Part shown: positions 44,673-56,219 of the stretch, piece by piece
Numbering within the stretch: position 1 is the stretch's first letter
Layout of the letters: each line of letters opens with the position of its first letter
Assembly: GCA_039519185.1 (NCBI GenBank)
Contig: CM076846.1
Coordinates: forward strand, 150,054,605-150,118,604
Length of the DNA stretch: 64,000 nucleotides
Source: Astragalus membranaceus
Taxonomy: Eukaryota > Streptophyta > Magnoliopsida > Fabales > Fabaceae
Direction: 5' to 3'
Made by a program: the position numbers and the translations under genes
The notes under the pieces: generated by a model
What the model was told of the DNA's origin: nothing
The model's database searches: none
What the model saw: only the letters and a program-made list of their open reading frames with translations

Positions 44673-46141
44673 AATTGTGATATGAGACCAGTGCTTGGAG
44701 CACTGACTTTGAGGGAACAAACTATTGGGATTGACACATGGCGTACTTGCCTAGGACATACCTAATGAATGCATTTACCTGAGAAGGGAAAAGCTATCTA
44801 TATTTGGCATATCTAAAAATGCGATGAATGATGCATGCGTGCAGTATGTGAAATGGTAGGTGTCCGATGGAATGAATGAAACGTGGCAGATGATGTGAGT
44901 TGAAGTTGGTGGAACAACGTATGTGAATATGACTGTGATTGTGCCCGATTTTTCTTCTTTTTGCTTTTTCCTTTTTTCTTAGCATGTAATGAGTGTATGA
45001 AATGCAATGTGCGAATGTGACGCAAATGTAATACTTTGATGCGAATGCCATGGTGGATAAAGGAGAACACGCGAATACATGGTATAATGATATGATTAGT
45101 GATGTAAAAAACTTTGGCATGCGATGAGACCGGCACTTGCCACGTCTATCGAGGCAAACAATGTTACACATGTGACTAACGTGTGATGATTGGTATCTGG
45201 TGGGATGATGGATGAATTGGGTATACCATGGGTGTTGAACTTGACGGGATGGGATGAGAAAGTTGACAAACGGTTGTATGCGGATGCAGATAGGATATGA
45301 ATGCAATTATACTGCTTAGATGCAGGTGCTACGATGAAATGCATGGTTGTGTGATTTACGCCTTGGTGGGGGTAATGAATGCAATGTGGATGATTTTTCA
45401 TTTGTCTTTTCTTTTTTGCTCTTTTTTTGTCTCTTTTTTTGCTTTTCTATTTGGGCCTTTCTTTTTGCTGGTCCTTCAACTCGCAGGACTTCCGGCATGG
45501 GGTTACGAGGCTATCAAGTGCATTCGTACTGCTAAGTCAATTGCGCACGACTGGGACTTATCATTTGAGACGATCGCGCATTTATTGCTCTATTCCCGCG
45601 GTTCCTTTCTTCCTTATAGGTATTTTAATGAAAGACTATATCTCTTCTGTGATTTTCGGAAATTTCGTAATGATTGTAATGCTTTTGATTATGCCACACG
45701 TTTCACAATCCAGTATCAATTATCACAAAACATCATTTCAAAAATAAGACAGAAGTAAAAAGAAGGAAAAGTGTTTGATATTGACATTGGAGGCCAAATG
45801 TGCAGAAGGCACCGACTTACGATTACGTGAGGAATTTCATCGAAAGAATAGGAAAGTTGAAACACTAAGCAGACTTCTCGGTAGTTAGTGTCCTTGAAGT
45901 AACGGTGCCGACCACCCATGTTCACGACCTTGATCACTCATCATCCGACTTTTGGAAGTGTTGATCGCCACAATGTTTGTTTAGTCCAACTTCCTGACCT
46001 TAATTTTTGCCTGGATTGCCCCTTTTGGATTTTCAATTCACCGGGGCGCTCTAACTTTTGCCTAGACCGCCCTTCCGGGTTTTCAACCTAGCGAGCTTAT
46101 TTTTGCTTGGCTCATCTTTCTCATTTTTCTATACTCCTTTT
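44673..46141 (-). other. 3' non-coding interior of the Ogre-type element
   Basis: Between the polypurine tract and the end of pol. Frames on both strands were examined; none has recognisable motifs. Confidence 0.45.
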
Positions 46142-46930
46142 TTAGGCAGAGTTCACCGGGAGTGGGAGGTCTTCTCCATCCATTTTTGTGAGGATTAGGA
46201 CTCTTCCAGAGAATGATTTCTTTACCACGTAAGGACCTTTATAGTTCGAGGCCCATCTCCCGCGGGAATCCTTTTGGGTATGACTTTCTTGGGCACCAAG
46301 ACTCCTTAAAATTGTTGAGGGCAAACCTTCTTCCGTTAAGCTTTCTTTGTTCTTTTCTGGTATGACATAAGACAACCATTCTTTTGTTTGGTGAGGTTTA
46401 ATGGAAGTACTACTCCCATCGCATGGGGTTGCCCCTGTTGAAGTATGAACGAGATCTGATCTCCATGTAAGGTGAAGTGTCACTATCATCCCTGATATTC
46501 TTTGTTTTTTGTCGCAGCTGGCCCATTTGTTTTTTTTTGGGCGGTATGGGAAAGGATCATGATGCTCGACTTGGATTCTTTACACGACCCTTTCACCATT
46601 GTCCGTGATGATCTTTTTAGGAAAGCCGTACCGACAGACCAAATTTCTCGATAATCACAGATTTGTTACACCAGTGGGCGTTTTATGTCGGACAAGGTGA
46701 TGTAAGGGAACTTTCTTGATTTGCTATCCTTTGGGTGTGATGTTTATTTAACACCTTTTTATCTTCTTCTGTGCCCAAGTTAATCATTTCGTTTGATTCC
46801 ACGCGAGGCTGGGTCACTTTATCCTTTTGTTCCATTACTCTTATTACCTCTAGACCCAGTTATCTTCAACATCTTCCTTGGTTTGATTAATGGGGTGATC
46901 AAAGTTATGACATGAGTTGCCGACGTTGTT
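46142..46930 (-). pseudogene. Collapsed Ogre pol: pre-RT spacer and integrase scraps
   Basis: From 5' to 3' on the minus strand: near 46930-46740, pieces of the linker before RT (CHNFDHPINQTKEDVED, then INLGTEE-like); near 46660-46570, the integrase core phrase GFPKKIITDNG; and at 46489-46142 the integrase C-terminus (GRWASNYKGPYVVKKSFSG, LILTKMDGEDLPLPVNS). RT, both RNase H domains and most of integrase are deleted. Stops and frameshifts separate the rest. Confidence 0.7.
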
Positions 46931-47278
46931 ATTTTCAAGGACAAGTTACTTAAATCTGCATTAGTAGAAATTGAAGAAGGACAAAAGCAAAATAAAGCGA
47001 GCAAATGAGTAAAAAGGAATTTATTGGAGAATTCAAAATGCTATTTTATTAATATTGATACCGAAAAGAAACATGTGTGCCCTTATTGAAATGTCCTAAG
47101 GCTTTGGGTGGAGCTATAGGATTTGCATTACGTAACATTGCTTTGAACTGAAAATCACAAGAAAATCAACAATCTCCTAATTCATAAGTGCTTCAGTTGA
47201 AGGACAAAGGTGCACAAGGTTGATGATGCTGTTTTTTTAGCCCTTTGATCGCCTTCAAAAGCATTGACGGATGACTTC

Positions 47279-48842
47279 TCATGCCCCTGGCAAAGGGTTA
47301 GCGCCTCCATTCGGAGCATCCTCATTGAAGCTCAACCATTTGGATTCGATCAGATCCTGAATCACATGTTTCAGTGCCTTGCAGTTTTCTACTGAATGCC
47401 CGATTGCGCCTGCGTGAAATTCGCAAGTGGCGATCGGGTCATAGCCTCTCGAGAAGGGAGGTTCAATGGGCCTCATCGGGCGGGGGGAGATTAGGTTGTG
47501 ACTAGTGAGGTGATCGAACAGATCTGAGTAGGATACCAGAATTGGATCAAGCTGTACATGTCTCTTTTCTGGGTAGTTTGGTGGCTTATGGCGTTTAGTG
47601 GTTTGGGTAGAGAAGTGCAAGGCTTGAGGATGGTTTTTGGAAGTGTAAGAGGCTTTCGAAGGTCCTGTTATGGAATTGGTTTCCCCTTCATTATTTCTAA
47701 CAAATCCTGCGAAGTGCTTCTTTGGGTTATTGGTTTCGGCCGAACCGTAAGAAATTTTCCCATTCCTCATTCCGTTTTCCAACCTTTCCCCTATGGTGAT
47801 CATGTCAGAGAAGTTAGAGGATACACTCCCAATTAATCTGTCATAGAGGGGTGGTTGCAGCGTATCTATGAACATGGATACCATCTCTTTCTCTAGTAGA
47901 GGCGGGACTACCTGCGCTGCCGACCCTCTCCAATGCTGGGCATACTCCTTGAATGATTCTTTGTTTCTTTTCACCATATTCTGCAACTGTGCTCTATCGG
48001 GAGCCATATCGATGTTGTATTTGTACTGCTTTAAGAAAGCATCAGCCAGATCTTTCCAACATCGAATGTGGGTGCGTTCCAACTGCATGTACCAGCTTGA
48101 GGCTGCCCCAGTCAAGCTGTCCTGAAAGTAATGGACGAGCAGCTTGTCGTCGTGTGCAAATGCGGCCATTTTTCAACAATACATAGTCAGATGGCAAGCA
48201 GGACAAGTTACTTATCTGTATTTGTCAAAGTGAGGCACTTTGAACTTGGGTGGGATAATCACATCAGGGAGGAGACATAGATCATATGCATCCCTTGCCC
48301 CAACGTTGAATCCTTCTATTGCTCTCAGGCGCTCTTCTAACATCTGATATTTGTCCTCGGGCTGAGAGTCCTCCATTGAGTAGTTATGAGAGGGCCCTCT
48401 CATGTTGTAGTGGGAAGGAACCATTAGCACTGCAGTGGATTTCGGCGTAGGAGCATGATGAATTACTACTGGTGACGAAGTATAACCCTGTGGAATGACC
48501 TGTGACTCCCGAAGGTCCTTCCTCTGGATTGGCTTCCATGGTAGGAGGAGCGTAACCAGCTGGGAGACCGTAAGGGGGCCATTGGTATCTCTGGATGTTC
48601 ACTCCAGCGGTGTGTGGAGTCTCGGAGCTGGGAGGAGGAGGAAGGTTCGAAGCATTGTTCGCAGTATTCCCTGCCGAAGCACTTTCATTTGCATTTCTTC
48701 TCTCGAGGAGTTTCACGAATTCATACATTTGATCTTTCAGCGCCATCATCTCGGTCATTTGATCTTTCAATACCATCATCTCGCTCATTTGATCCTTCAG
48801 CTTTGCAATGTCTTCTTTCAGAGCCTGAATATCCTCTTCGGC
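47279..48842 (-). pseudogene. Ogre-type Gag, interrupted
   Basis: The likely start is the ATG at 48842 (MAEEDIQALKEDIAKLKDQM), giving a coiled-coil N-terminus with a repeated LKDQM(T/S)EMM unit. A frame change near 48400 and stops near 48212 and 48170 follow. The core runs from 48169 (FQDSLTGAASSWYMQLE, then FKEYAQHWRGSAAQV). The C-terminus has CEFHAGAIGHSVENCKALK, a zinc-knuckle-like Cys/His cluster normal for Ogre Gag. Confidence 0.8.
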
Positions 48843-49650
48843 CATTTTTCTTGCTTGTGAACGAGTCCGGTAGCGATGTTGATGAACCAGCTTGCCCCTT
48901 TTATTATTATTTTTTTTACGTAAGTACATGAATGAACAAATGGATGTGCATGAAATGCAAATGTATGATTTCGTGTTACGCCGGGGAAATTGTAAGTTTC
49001 TGTTTGACGCAGAACTGAAAGAAACTTATTTTATTAATGCAAATGTTTGACCCATCTTGTAACGCCCCAAAATTTAATTAATTATTTAATTGAATTGTTT
49101 GGGAATTTAATTGGTGGAAAAATAATAGAATAATAATAATGCTAGTATATGTGGGCCTATTGTTAGGGTTGGGAGTAGTAAAATGAGAAGTGTTAAGTGA
49201 GGCCCCATGATGTAATTCGCATAAGCTATAGAAAAGCCCATAAAATTAAATAAGTATAAATAAGAGGTATTTTGGGGTTTGGCTCATTTAGAAAGAACAA
49301 AAAAAAATAGAATTAGAGAGAAGAGAAGAGGGAGAGAGCGACGGCCAAGAGGAGAGAATAAGGAGAGAGCGGCGCCAAGAGGAGAGAGGAGGCTAGGGTT
49401 TCGTGATCTTCAAAGGCTAGGATTCGTGATCTTTTAAGGCTAAGGTAAGGGTGGGATTCAAGCCTTATAATGGGATATGGGATATATGAATTACTATATG
49501 TGGGGGTTAGGGTTTGATGATTTGTCATATGTATGATCATATATGTATTGGATGCCTTGTTGAATAATTATGTTTGTGTGATTGATATTCCTATGCCCTA
49601 GAATTATTCTTGTATTTTGCGATGATCATGAGAATTCGAATTGATATGCT

Positions 49651-50300
49651 GAAAGTGGCGCCCTAGGCGCCCAGTCACTGTCTCTGCGTTTCGTTGTTGC
49701 TGAATCTGGCGCCCTTGGCGCCTTGTGCATGTTCCTGCCTGTCACTGTTTTTCTGTTTTTGGTTGTTGCTGGAAGTGGCGCCCTAGGCGCCCAATGCTGT
49801 TTTTGACGTTGCTGAAAGTGGCGCCCTAGGCGCCCAGTGTTATTTCTGTGTTGCTGAGAAAGGCTCCCTAGGCGCCCAGTGTTGTTCCCTGTTGCTGAAA
49901 CTGGCGCCCTAGGCGCCCAGTGCCTATTGACGTTGCTGAAGTTGGTGCCCTAGGCGCCCAGTCCCTGTTGCGTTGGTGAATCTGGCGCCCTAGACGCCCT
50001 ATGACTTATGTTTTGTTGCCTGCGGATGATGGCGCCCTATCCCTAGGCGCCATGCCCTAATTCTGTGTTGTTGGTGTTGGCGCCCTGTCCCTAGGCGCCA
50101 CACCCTATTTCTGTGCTGTTGGTGTTGGCGCCCTGCCCCCAGGCGCCACACCCTATTTCTGTGTGGCCGATGATGGCGCCCTGTCCCTAGGCGCCATGCT
50201 CTATTTTATTGTTGCTGGTTTGGCGCCCTGTCCCTAGGCGCCACACCCTATTCCTGTGTTGCTGGTGTTGGCGCCCTGCCCCTAGGCGCCACACCCTGGT
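49651..50300. repeat. Tandem array of GGCGCC-CCTA-GGCGCC palindromes
   Basis: About thirteen units of roughly 40-65 bp, each with a palindrome such as ggcgccctaggcgcc separated by gttgctgaaa-like spacers. In the second half the core widens to ggcgccctgtccctaggcgcc with variants. Confidence 0.9.
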
Positions 50301-50625
50301 TGCTGTGTTGTGTTGCTGTGCTGTGTGGCTGTGCTGTGTTGCTGTGCTGTGTTGCTGCTGCTGTTGCTGTGCTGTGTTGCTGTTGCTGTGCTGCTGTTGC
50401 TGTGTTGCTATTGCTGTGCTGCTGTTGCGGTGCTGCTGTTGCTGTGTTGTTGTTGCCATTGTTGCTGCTGCCGTTGTTGCCATTGTTGCTGTGGTTGCAG
50501 TGTTGCTGTTGCTGTTGCTGTTGCCGTTGTTGCCATTGTTGCTGCTGCCGTTGTCGCTATTGTTGCTGTGGTCGCAGTGCTGCTGTTGCTGTTGCCGTTG
50601 TTTGCTATTGTTGAAAGTTGCTAAA
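50300..50625. repeat. GCTGTT-type imperfect microsatellite
   Basis: Irregular trinucleotide and hexanucleotide repeats (gttgctgtg, gctgttgcc). All three plus frames give Leu/Cys/Val-rich products and the minus frame gives a Gln/Thr-rich one. None is a gene. Confidence 0.9.
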
Positions 50626-51040
50626 ATATTGCGATGTTGCCAAAATGTTGAAAATTGCTAAGTTGTAAATTGTTGACGACGAAGGTTGTACGAAGACGAA
50701 TTTGCCTCTATTCATTGGCAGGTGATGTGTTGTAGGCCTACGGCCAATGTTGCTTTCCGATGTTGTTGCGTTGCTATGTAACCGTTGTTATTTGTTTGTG
50801 CATTTACATAGCGTCGCACGCATAGCATATTTTTACGATGGAGCTATGCTCAAACCACGACGACGATGTTGCGATGTTGATACCCCTATTTACGGGCTTG
50901 ATTTATGGTACCACATGCATTATAGGGCGGTGGCCCTGAGTCGAGTCACATTCTGCATTCATGTTGCATATTTATGCGATCGAAATGGTTTTGACTGTCG
51001 TGGCGTAATGACTTGACCGTTGTGATATGATGATATTGAC

Positions 51041-51349
51041 CGTTGGACAATTTTGTAATATAAATGGGCAGCAACTTTTTATTGTTTTTGATTCAATTAG
51101 AGAATGGTAAAAAGAATGAATTGGGCCCAACCTAAACAAAAAGACTAAACAATCACATAAACACAAGCGCAACTTGCATAAGTATGCCCAATTACGCAAA
51201 TATAGGCCCAACTAAATAAATTACTAGACTTAGGCCCAAATAAAAGGTGCCGACCCAATTAAACCAAAAAGACTAGTGGCAAACTAGACGAATAAATTAA
51301 ACCAGTAGTAAAAGGTAAAAAAGGAAGCGGACAAAATTAGGGTATAACA
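51041..51349 (-). repeat. Residual 5' LTR of the Ogre-type element
   Basis: Matches 44350-44658 with about 7 differences. It ends at the TSD. Confidence 0.9.
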
Positions 51350-51904
51350 CACGGGCATCAAATAATCTAACAGAATCTGGGATCTGGTGCCTATGTTGCG
51401 TAGAGAACAATGAAGGCAACCTAACCTCCAGCTACAAATGATAAAAACATTAAGTCATATGAGGGCAAAAACCAGTTAATCAATAAAAGGAAATCAAAAA
51501 GTTAAAAAAGAAACCAACTGCATCTGGGACGGATTCAACATCATACTGTTCAAATTTAATTCCCAATGTGAAATGGAAAGAATGCCCACATTGCTGGCTC
51601 GGAGAACGACTCATTGCAAGCTAAAAGAAAAACACATCAGATGCAGGGAAAACGAATACAAATAAGGGGAAAAAGAAATTGGATCCATGAAAAACAATTT
51701 GATACAAACCTGCGCCCAAACAGAGACACAATGGAAACGATGAGTGACTATGAAAATTGAGAGAACTCAAGATCGAAATTGAAGGGAGAAGAAGAAACAG
51801 ATCTGGTTCCAGATCTGGAGGAAGAAGAAGAAGAGAATAATAGGGTAATATATATTTGTAGTTGTGTTTAGAAACACAAATCATGTGGTAGCCTAGTGGT
51901 ATTG
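51350..51904. mobile_element. Right part of the split MULE-like element
   Basis: 51788-51897 is the inverted partner of 41609-41725. The arm is cut at about 51904, where the LTR of the next element begins without a TSD. Confidence 0.5.
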
Positions 51905-52511
51905 AAAAGGAGACAATTCACCATGAACATGTAAATCAAAGAAAAAGAAGTAGTAAAATGGAACGCAGAAATATAAAATGACTTGTATTGAAAACAATAA
52001 ATTGCATTAAATGTAAAGAGAAAGGTGCACAAATTCACATACGTGGTACAATGATTCTTTTACTCTGTTTTCGCTGTAACTTGGAAGTTAGAGTTTCAGA
52101 ACTGTGTGTTTGGTATAATAATTTGGCACCCTTGATTTCTACGTGAAAACCACTATTTATACAGAAAATAATGACTGAAATGTAAACTGCTATGGACACG
52201 TGGCTACGTCTCATTAACCAATGATGGACTTCGTGCCACGTTCGACGCCACATAACTGCCCACGTTGAATTAACCGTAGTCTTGAAATTCGACACAACTG
52301 TCTGCTAATAACTGCTTGACGAAGTCTTGAATACACTGTCCTGTCGAAAACTCTTCTCTGTCGAAATGGTGAAGACCTCTTCTGTCGAAAACATGCTGAG
52401 ATGACATAAATGTCACTTATTCTCTCTGAAGGCATTATGAATGTTCTTTAATGAAAAGTCAAACCTTATTAACTAACCACTCAAAAGCCTTGTCGAAATT
52501 CTAGGCTAACA
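51905..52511 (-). repeat. 3' LTR, outer end truncated
   Basis: Ends at GGCTAACA (52511) beside the polypurine tract. Its outer edge at 51905 corresponds to position 63636 of the other LTR, so about 121 bp are missing. Confidence 0.9.
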
Positions 52512-52529
52512 AATTGCCCCCCAAAAATA
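52512..52529 (-). other. Polypurine tract
   Basis: CTATTTTTGGGGGGCAAT on the minus strand, adjacent to the 3' LTR. Confidence 0.75.
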
Positions 52530-52753
52530 GCTTTTTCGACAATGTTTAAGGAAGAAAAAGAATATTTTTGAAGATTTCGAAACGTCACCTCCAACAACTT
52601 TACATTAAATGGTGATAGGCAAAAATAATCATGACCTTACGCAGATAAAGCGAACCATTTCATTGGGCCACGTCATTTGGTTGGTAGACCACGTCTTTTC
52701 AGAACCTCAAACGTGCGAAGCGTCGTAACTGTGTAACCGTTGCACCTCTAACG

Positions 52754-52761
52754 TATAAATA
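52754..52761 (+). promoter_or_regulatory. TATA box of the antisense gene
   Basis: TATAAATA, 157 bp upstream of the ATG at 52918 and outside the LTR, in plus orientation. A CCACGTCA motif near 52669 and ACCACGTC near 52689 lie just upstream. It looks like a standard plant core promoter. Confidence 0.6.
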
Positions 52762-52917
52762 CGTTTCACTTCATCTTCTTCATTTTTACGCTCCCTTTGA
52801 ACCTTAAACTCTGAAATTTCTCAGCTAACCTTGCCTCTTCACTAAAGCTTCAAACTTTTTCATCGTTTCGACATCTCCACTAAGAACACAACCCTCTTTG
52901 TTCATTATTTACAACAG

Positions 52918-55900
52918 ATGGCTTCTTCCAGCGCTCAAACTCAAAAACAAACAGTTGCTGTGCATGGCTTTGAAGGCTTCGTTGAAGAACCTTCACTAAC
53001 TTGTTTTAATCAGATACTCATTCCATCTGGTAAACCTTTTACCCATGCTTATTTAGGTCCTCTTCCTGACCCCATAGAAAGCGAAGAAGTTAAAGCGATT
53101 TTTCCTAGTCATCGCAAACTTCAACCCAGAATTTTTGAAGAAACTCCTTTTCATTTGGAATTTCTGAAAAACCCCAACAGAGTATTTAGATCTGCTCCTA
53201 AGGTAGAACAAAGTGATTACATCGCATGGCTTGACAAAGTTCAAAAACAAAAGGAAACCATTTGGCAAGAACAAGGGATTTTCGACATTATCCAACTGTC
53301 GAAATATGGACCCAAATACGACAGCACTATGATTCTAGCAGCATTGCAGTTCTGGGATATATCTACTCATAGTCTCCATCTGAAGTGTGGCATGTTAGCT
53401 CCCACTTTGTTGGATGTGGCTGCCATTACTGGCCTGAAACCATTGGGTGAAACCTTTGACCCTAAACTGGCCACCAACGACTATGGCTTCTCATTTAACA
53501 ACCCTACCTTTAGTGCTTATATTGCTGATCATCATGATACTGAGAATGCTGAAGTATCTGATCTAGAACATATAGCTTTTCTTACCCTGTGGTTGTCGTG
53601 CTTTGTCTTTTGCTCCCGTTCTCTCCAAGTAGCAAAAGTTTTCGTTCCTTTGGCCATTCAACTCCATAAGGCCAAGAAAATCAATTTAGCGAAATTGGTT
53701 CTAGGAAATCTCTATCAGCATCTTGATGGTGCTGCCCTCGAATTGAAAGAAGGCGAACCCACTGACAAACTGCTCATTGCTGGTCCTATGTGGCTTATGC
53801 AACTTTGGCTCTTAGCCACTTTTGAGTCAAGGCTGAACTTGTTCATTCCCAAGGAAATTCGACCAACCTTACCAACTAGAAGAACAGAAGGAGTTCGACT
53901 AGCACAATTAAGGAATAGGGAGAAAGACTTGTCTTACGAAGAAGCGTTTTCCATGTACTTCGACATCTTCAACAAGTGCACTACTTTCGTTGATGCTATG
54001 GCGCCTTTTGTCAAATGCACTTTTGGACCATCTTGGTTCATCAACGAATTTCCCTCTAAATCAACAGAAAATGCTGAAGAAATAAACCAAATCTGGCAAG
54101 CTTATCTTTCGCCCTCTCTTCTTTCAATAAGGCTCTCCCCAAGCAATAACAAAAACAATCTTGGTATTAGCAGATATTTTCCCAGCTACTTTTCGTGGCA
54201 ATTTGGGCTATGCCAACTTCGACCGGCCCCGGTCTGTTTGCACAGGAGAGAGTTCAACACTCCAGAGACAGAGCAAGCTTATCAGCAAATCTTCAAGAAT
54301 TTTCATTTCAAAGATTTTCTCTTTGAACCTGCTAAATTTCAACCCAACTTTTCTTGTACGAAGGCATTCCAAGATTGGTGGGGTGGATATTATACTAAAG
54401 CTCTTAAAGGAAAAACTGATGCAGAAGTTTCGAAAATTTTGTATTCAGCTTTTCCTTCTCAAATTGCTGAGAAGAACAAACCCCCAGGTATCCTCAAATA
54501 ATTGGAAACATACTTCTTTATTAGTTAAAATTTAAAACCATTTACCTGATAAAATCTTTGCATTATGAACAGCTGCTGTTTCACAGAAGAAGCTTACTAA
54601 AGCAGCACCAAAGCAAAACAAGCCAACAGCAAGGACACCACCCAAAACAAAGAAGAAACTTGTGGTCAAATCTACTTCCAGCTTACCCCAAATAGAGGTA
54701 TATCTTTGTTAATTGACTAGACCTTTAAAGTAGAAAATTCGACCATATTTCATCACCTTTATTTCTTTTTCCTCTTTCAGAAGAAACCTGGAGTAACAAG
54801 TTCTCTTGCAATAGGGCAAAGCCTACTTGTTTCCAGTTCTGAGGTAACAAATATATCTTCATTTTTGTTTCAAATTTCTTCGACTCTTTTAACACTTGAT
54901 TATGTGTTAAACTCATGTTTCTCTTTCGCAGGATACTGATAGTGATGATGATAACATGCCTCTTATCCATCGGTCAAGGAAACGAATGCAACCCGAATCC
55001 CAAGCAAGGGCTAAAGGGATTGTGATCAAAGAACCACAAGAGCAATCTCAGGGACCTCCTCCTAAAAGACTTCACACAATAGTCGAAATTCCTGTTGTCG
55101 AATCTGTAGCTGCCCCAAATGTTCTTTTGACTGAACAAATTTTACCTGCACCATCAACGCCTATGGAGATTTCCACAATAATTCCAACTACCCAAAATTC
55201 TCCTATGGTTGTTGACGTTGAAGGAACAAACATTGCCACTAATGCGAATGTCGAAATAGAACCTGAGCAAACCAACGAGCAAACACCAGATGTGGCAGGC
55301 GCTAAGGCTTCAAGCAAAGAAACGATCGAAATTGAGGCTCAAGAACAAGCTTCTACCAAGGAATCAACTAGTAGTGCTATGAGTGACCATGAATTTTCGC
55401 TAATGAAGGCGACAAATCCTTTGGCTGCTCTTAAACACTTGCTGAGCCTTTCTTCTTCTTCCCCTGCCATGGTTTCCAGTGCTTCGACTACTTCCTTGAC
55501 CTCTGTTACTCAAGAGTCTACTGAAGAATTGCTTCAGCAATTAAAAGCTAAGGTCTTGGAAGGCAATCTCTTTACTAAGATTGAAGAAAACCCATCAGAA
55601 AGCTTTGCAATTAAGGACATCGCTCAAAAATTGCTGCAATCAGAGCCTAATGCGAAACTTTTCGCTTTCTTGATTGAATTTTTGCCAGTCTTTGAAACTT
55701 TCGCACTTCACATCAGTAAACGCTCTGAAACTTCTATGTTGAAAAACCAAGAGGCTGTACTTCATCAAGAGAAAATTAATGCCTTCAAAGTTTCTCAAAC
55801 CCCCATTGATGAATTGGAAGTTCAAATAACGAAGGATGAGCAAGAACTTGCTAACTGGAATTCAAAAATTCAGCACTATGATGAAGAGATAAGAATTCTC

Positions 55901-56134
55901 CAAACAAAACTGGCAAATGCTAAATACCAAAAAGGTTTGGTGCAACAAAGGATGGAGACCCCTAAGTCGAAGATTGAAAAGGCAGCTACAGAGGCTCTTC
56001 AACATTTTGAAGATGCTCAAAAACATCAAGCCACTATTGCTCAACTGGATAAAGAGTTAAGCTTTCTGGATTCTTCCATTGCTGTGGGCACCAAAATTCT
56101 CTACAGGCTCAAGCATTCTCTTCAAAGCCTTTAG
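52918..56134 (+). CDS. Plant mobile domain protein encoded antisense within the retrotransposon, four exons
   Basis: Proposed join: 52918-54487, 54573-54697, 54781-54843, 54932-56134. All three introns (85, 83 and 88 bp) have GT-AG ends and the joined frame is open for 986 residues. Exon 1 (residues 1-523) resembles the plant mobile domain (aminotransferase-like PMD, as in MAIL1/MAIN and some transposons), with ALQFWDISTHSLHLKCGMLA, PTLLDVAAITGLKPLGE and GPMWLMQLWLLATFE. Exon 2 is Lys-rich, a likely nuclear signal. Exon 4 opens with an Asp-rich DTDSDDDN and ends in a predicted coiled coil from about residue 860. The gene converges on integrase, with stops 85 bp apart. Extra antisense ORFs are known in some Tat-lineage elements. 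The function is not known; a role in silencing escape or in host gene capture is speculation. Confidence 0.8.
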
Positions 56135-56219
56135 TAACTTGTAATAGTGTAGGATTTCTTTTAATGGCTATGTAATTATTTTGATCGAATACATTACCAT
56201 TTTGAACCAATTTATGGTT

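Larger units (their letters stand above)
49058..51040 (+). mobile_element. Foreign LTR fragment replacing most of the Ogre 5' LTR
   Basis: Starts TGTAACGCCCCAAAATTT, the style of Tekay/CRM LTR ends, and lacks the matching terminus. It joins the Ogre LTR stump at about 51040. No TSD was found. It holds a GGCGCC-rich tandem array and a GCTGTT-rich tract. Confidence 0.55.
42156..51349 (-). mobile_element. Ogre-type Ty3/gypsy element, RT deleted
   Basis: Perfect 5-bp TSD, cacgg, at 42151-42155 and 51350-51354. On the minus strand the order is a 309-bp stump of the 5' LTR, 2 kb of foreign LTR sequence, gag, scraps of pol, a polypurine tract and a full 3' LTR. The ends (TGTTATACCCTAATTTTGTC; GGATTTTTCGGTCGCTACA) match the solo LTR at 3853-8104. 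The two LTRs differ at about 7 of 309 shared positions by eye. RT and RNase H are missing, so it is non-autonomous or dead. Confidence 0.9.

Noticed and set aside
44794..45758. Several 60-170-codon frames on both strands
   Set aside because: No domain or compositional signal; they lie in the non-coding 3' interior of the Ogre-type element.
50187..50661. Overlapping 98-150-codon frames rich in Leu, Cys, Val or Gln
   Set aside because: All are translations of the same GCTGTT-type simple repeat in different frames.
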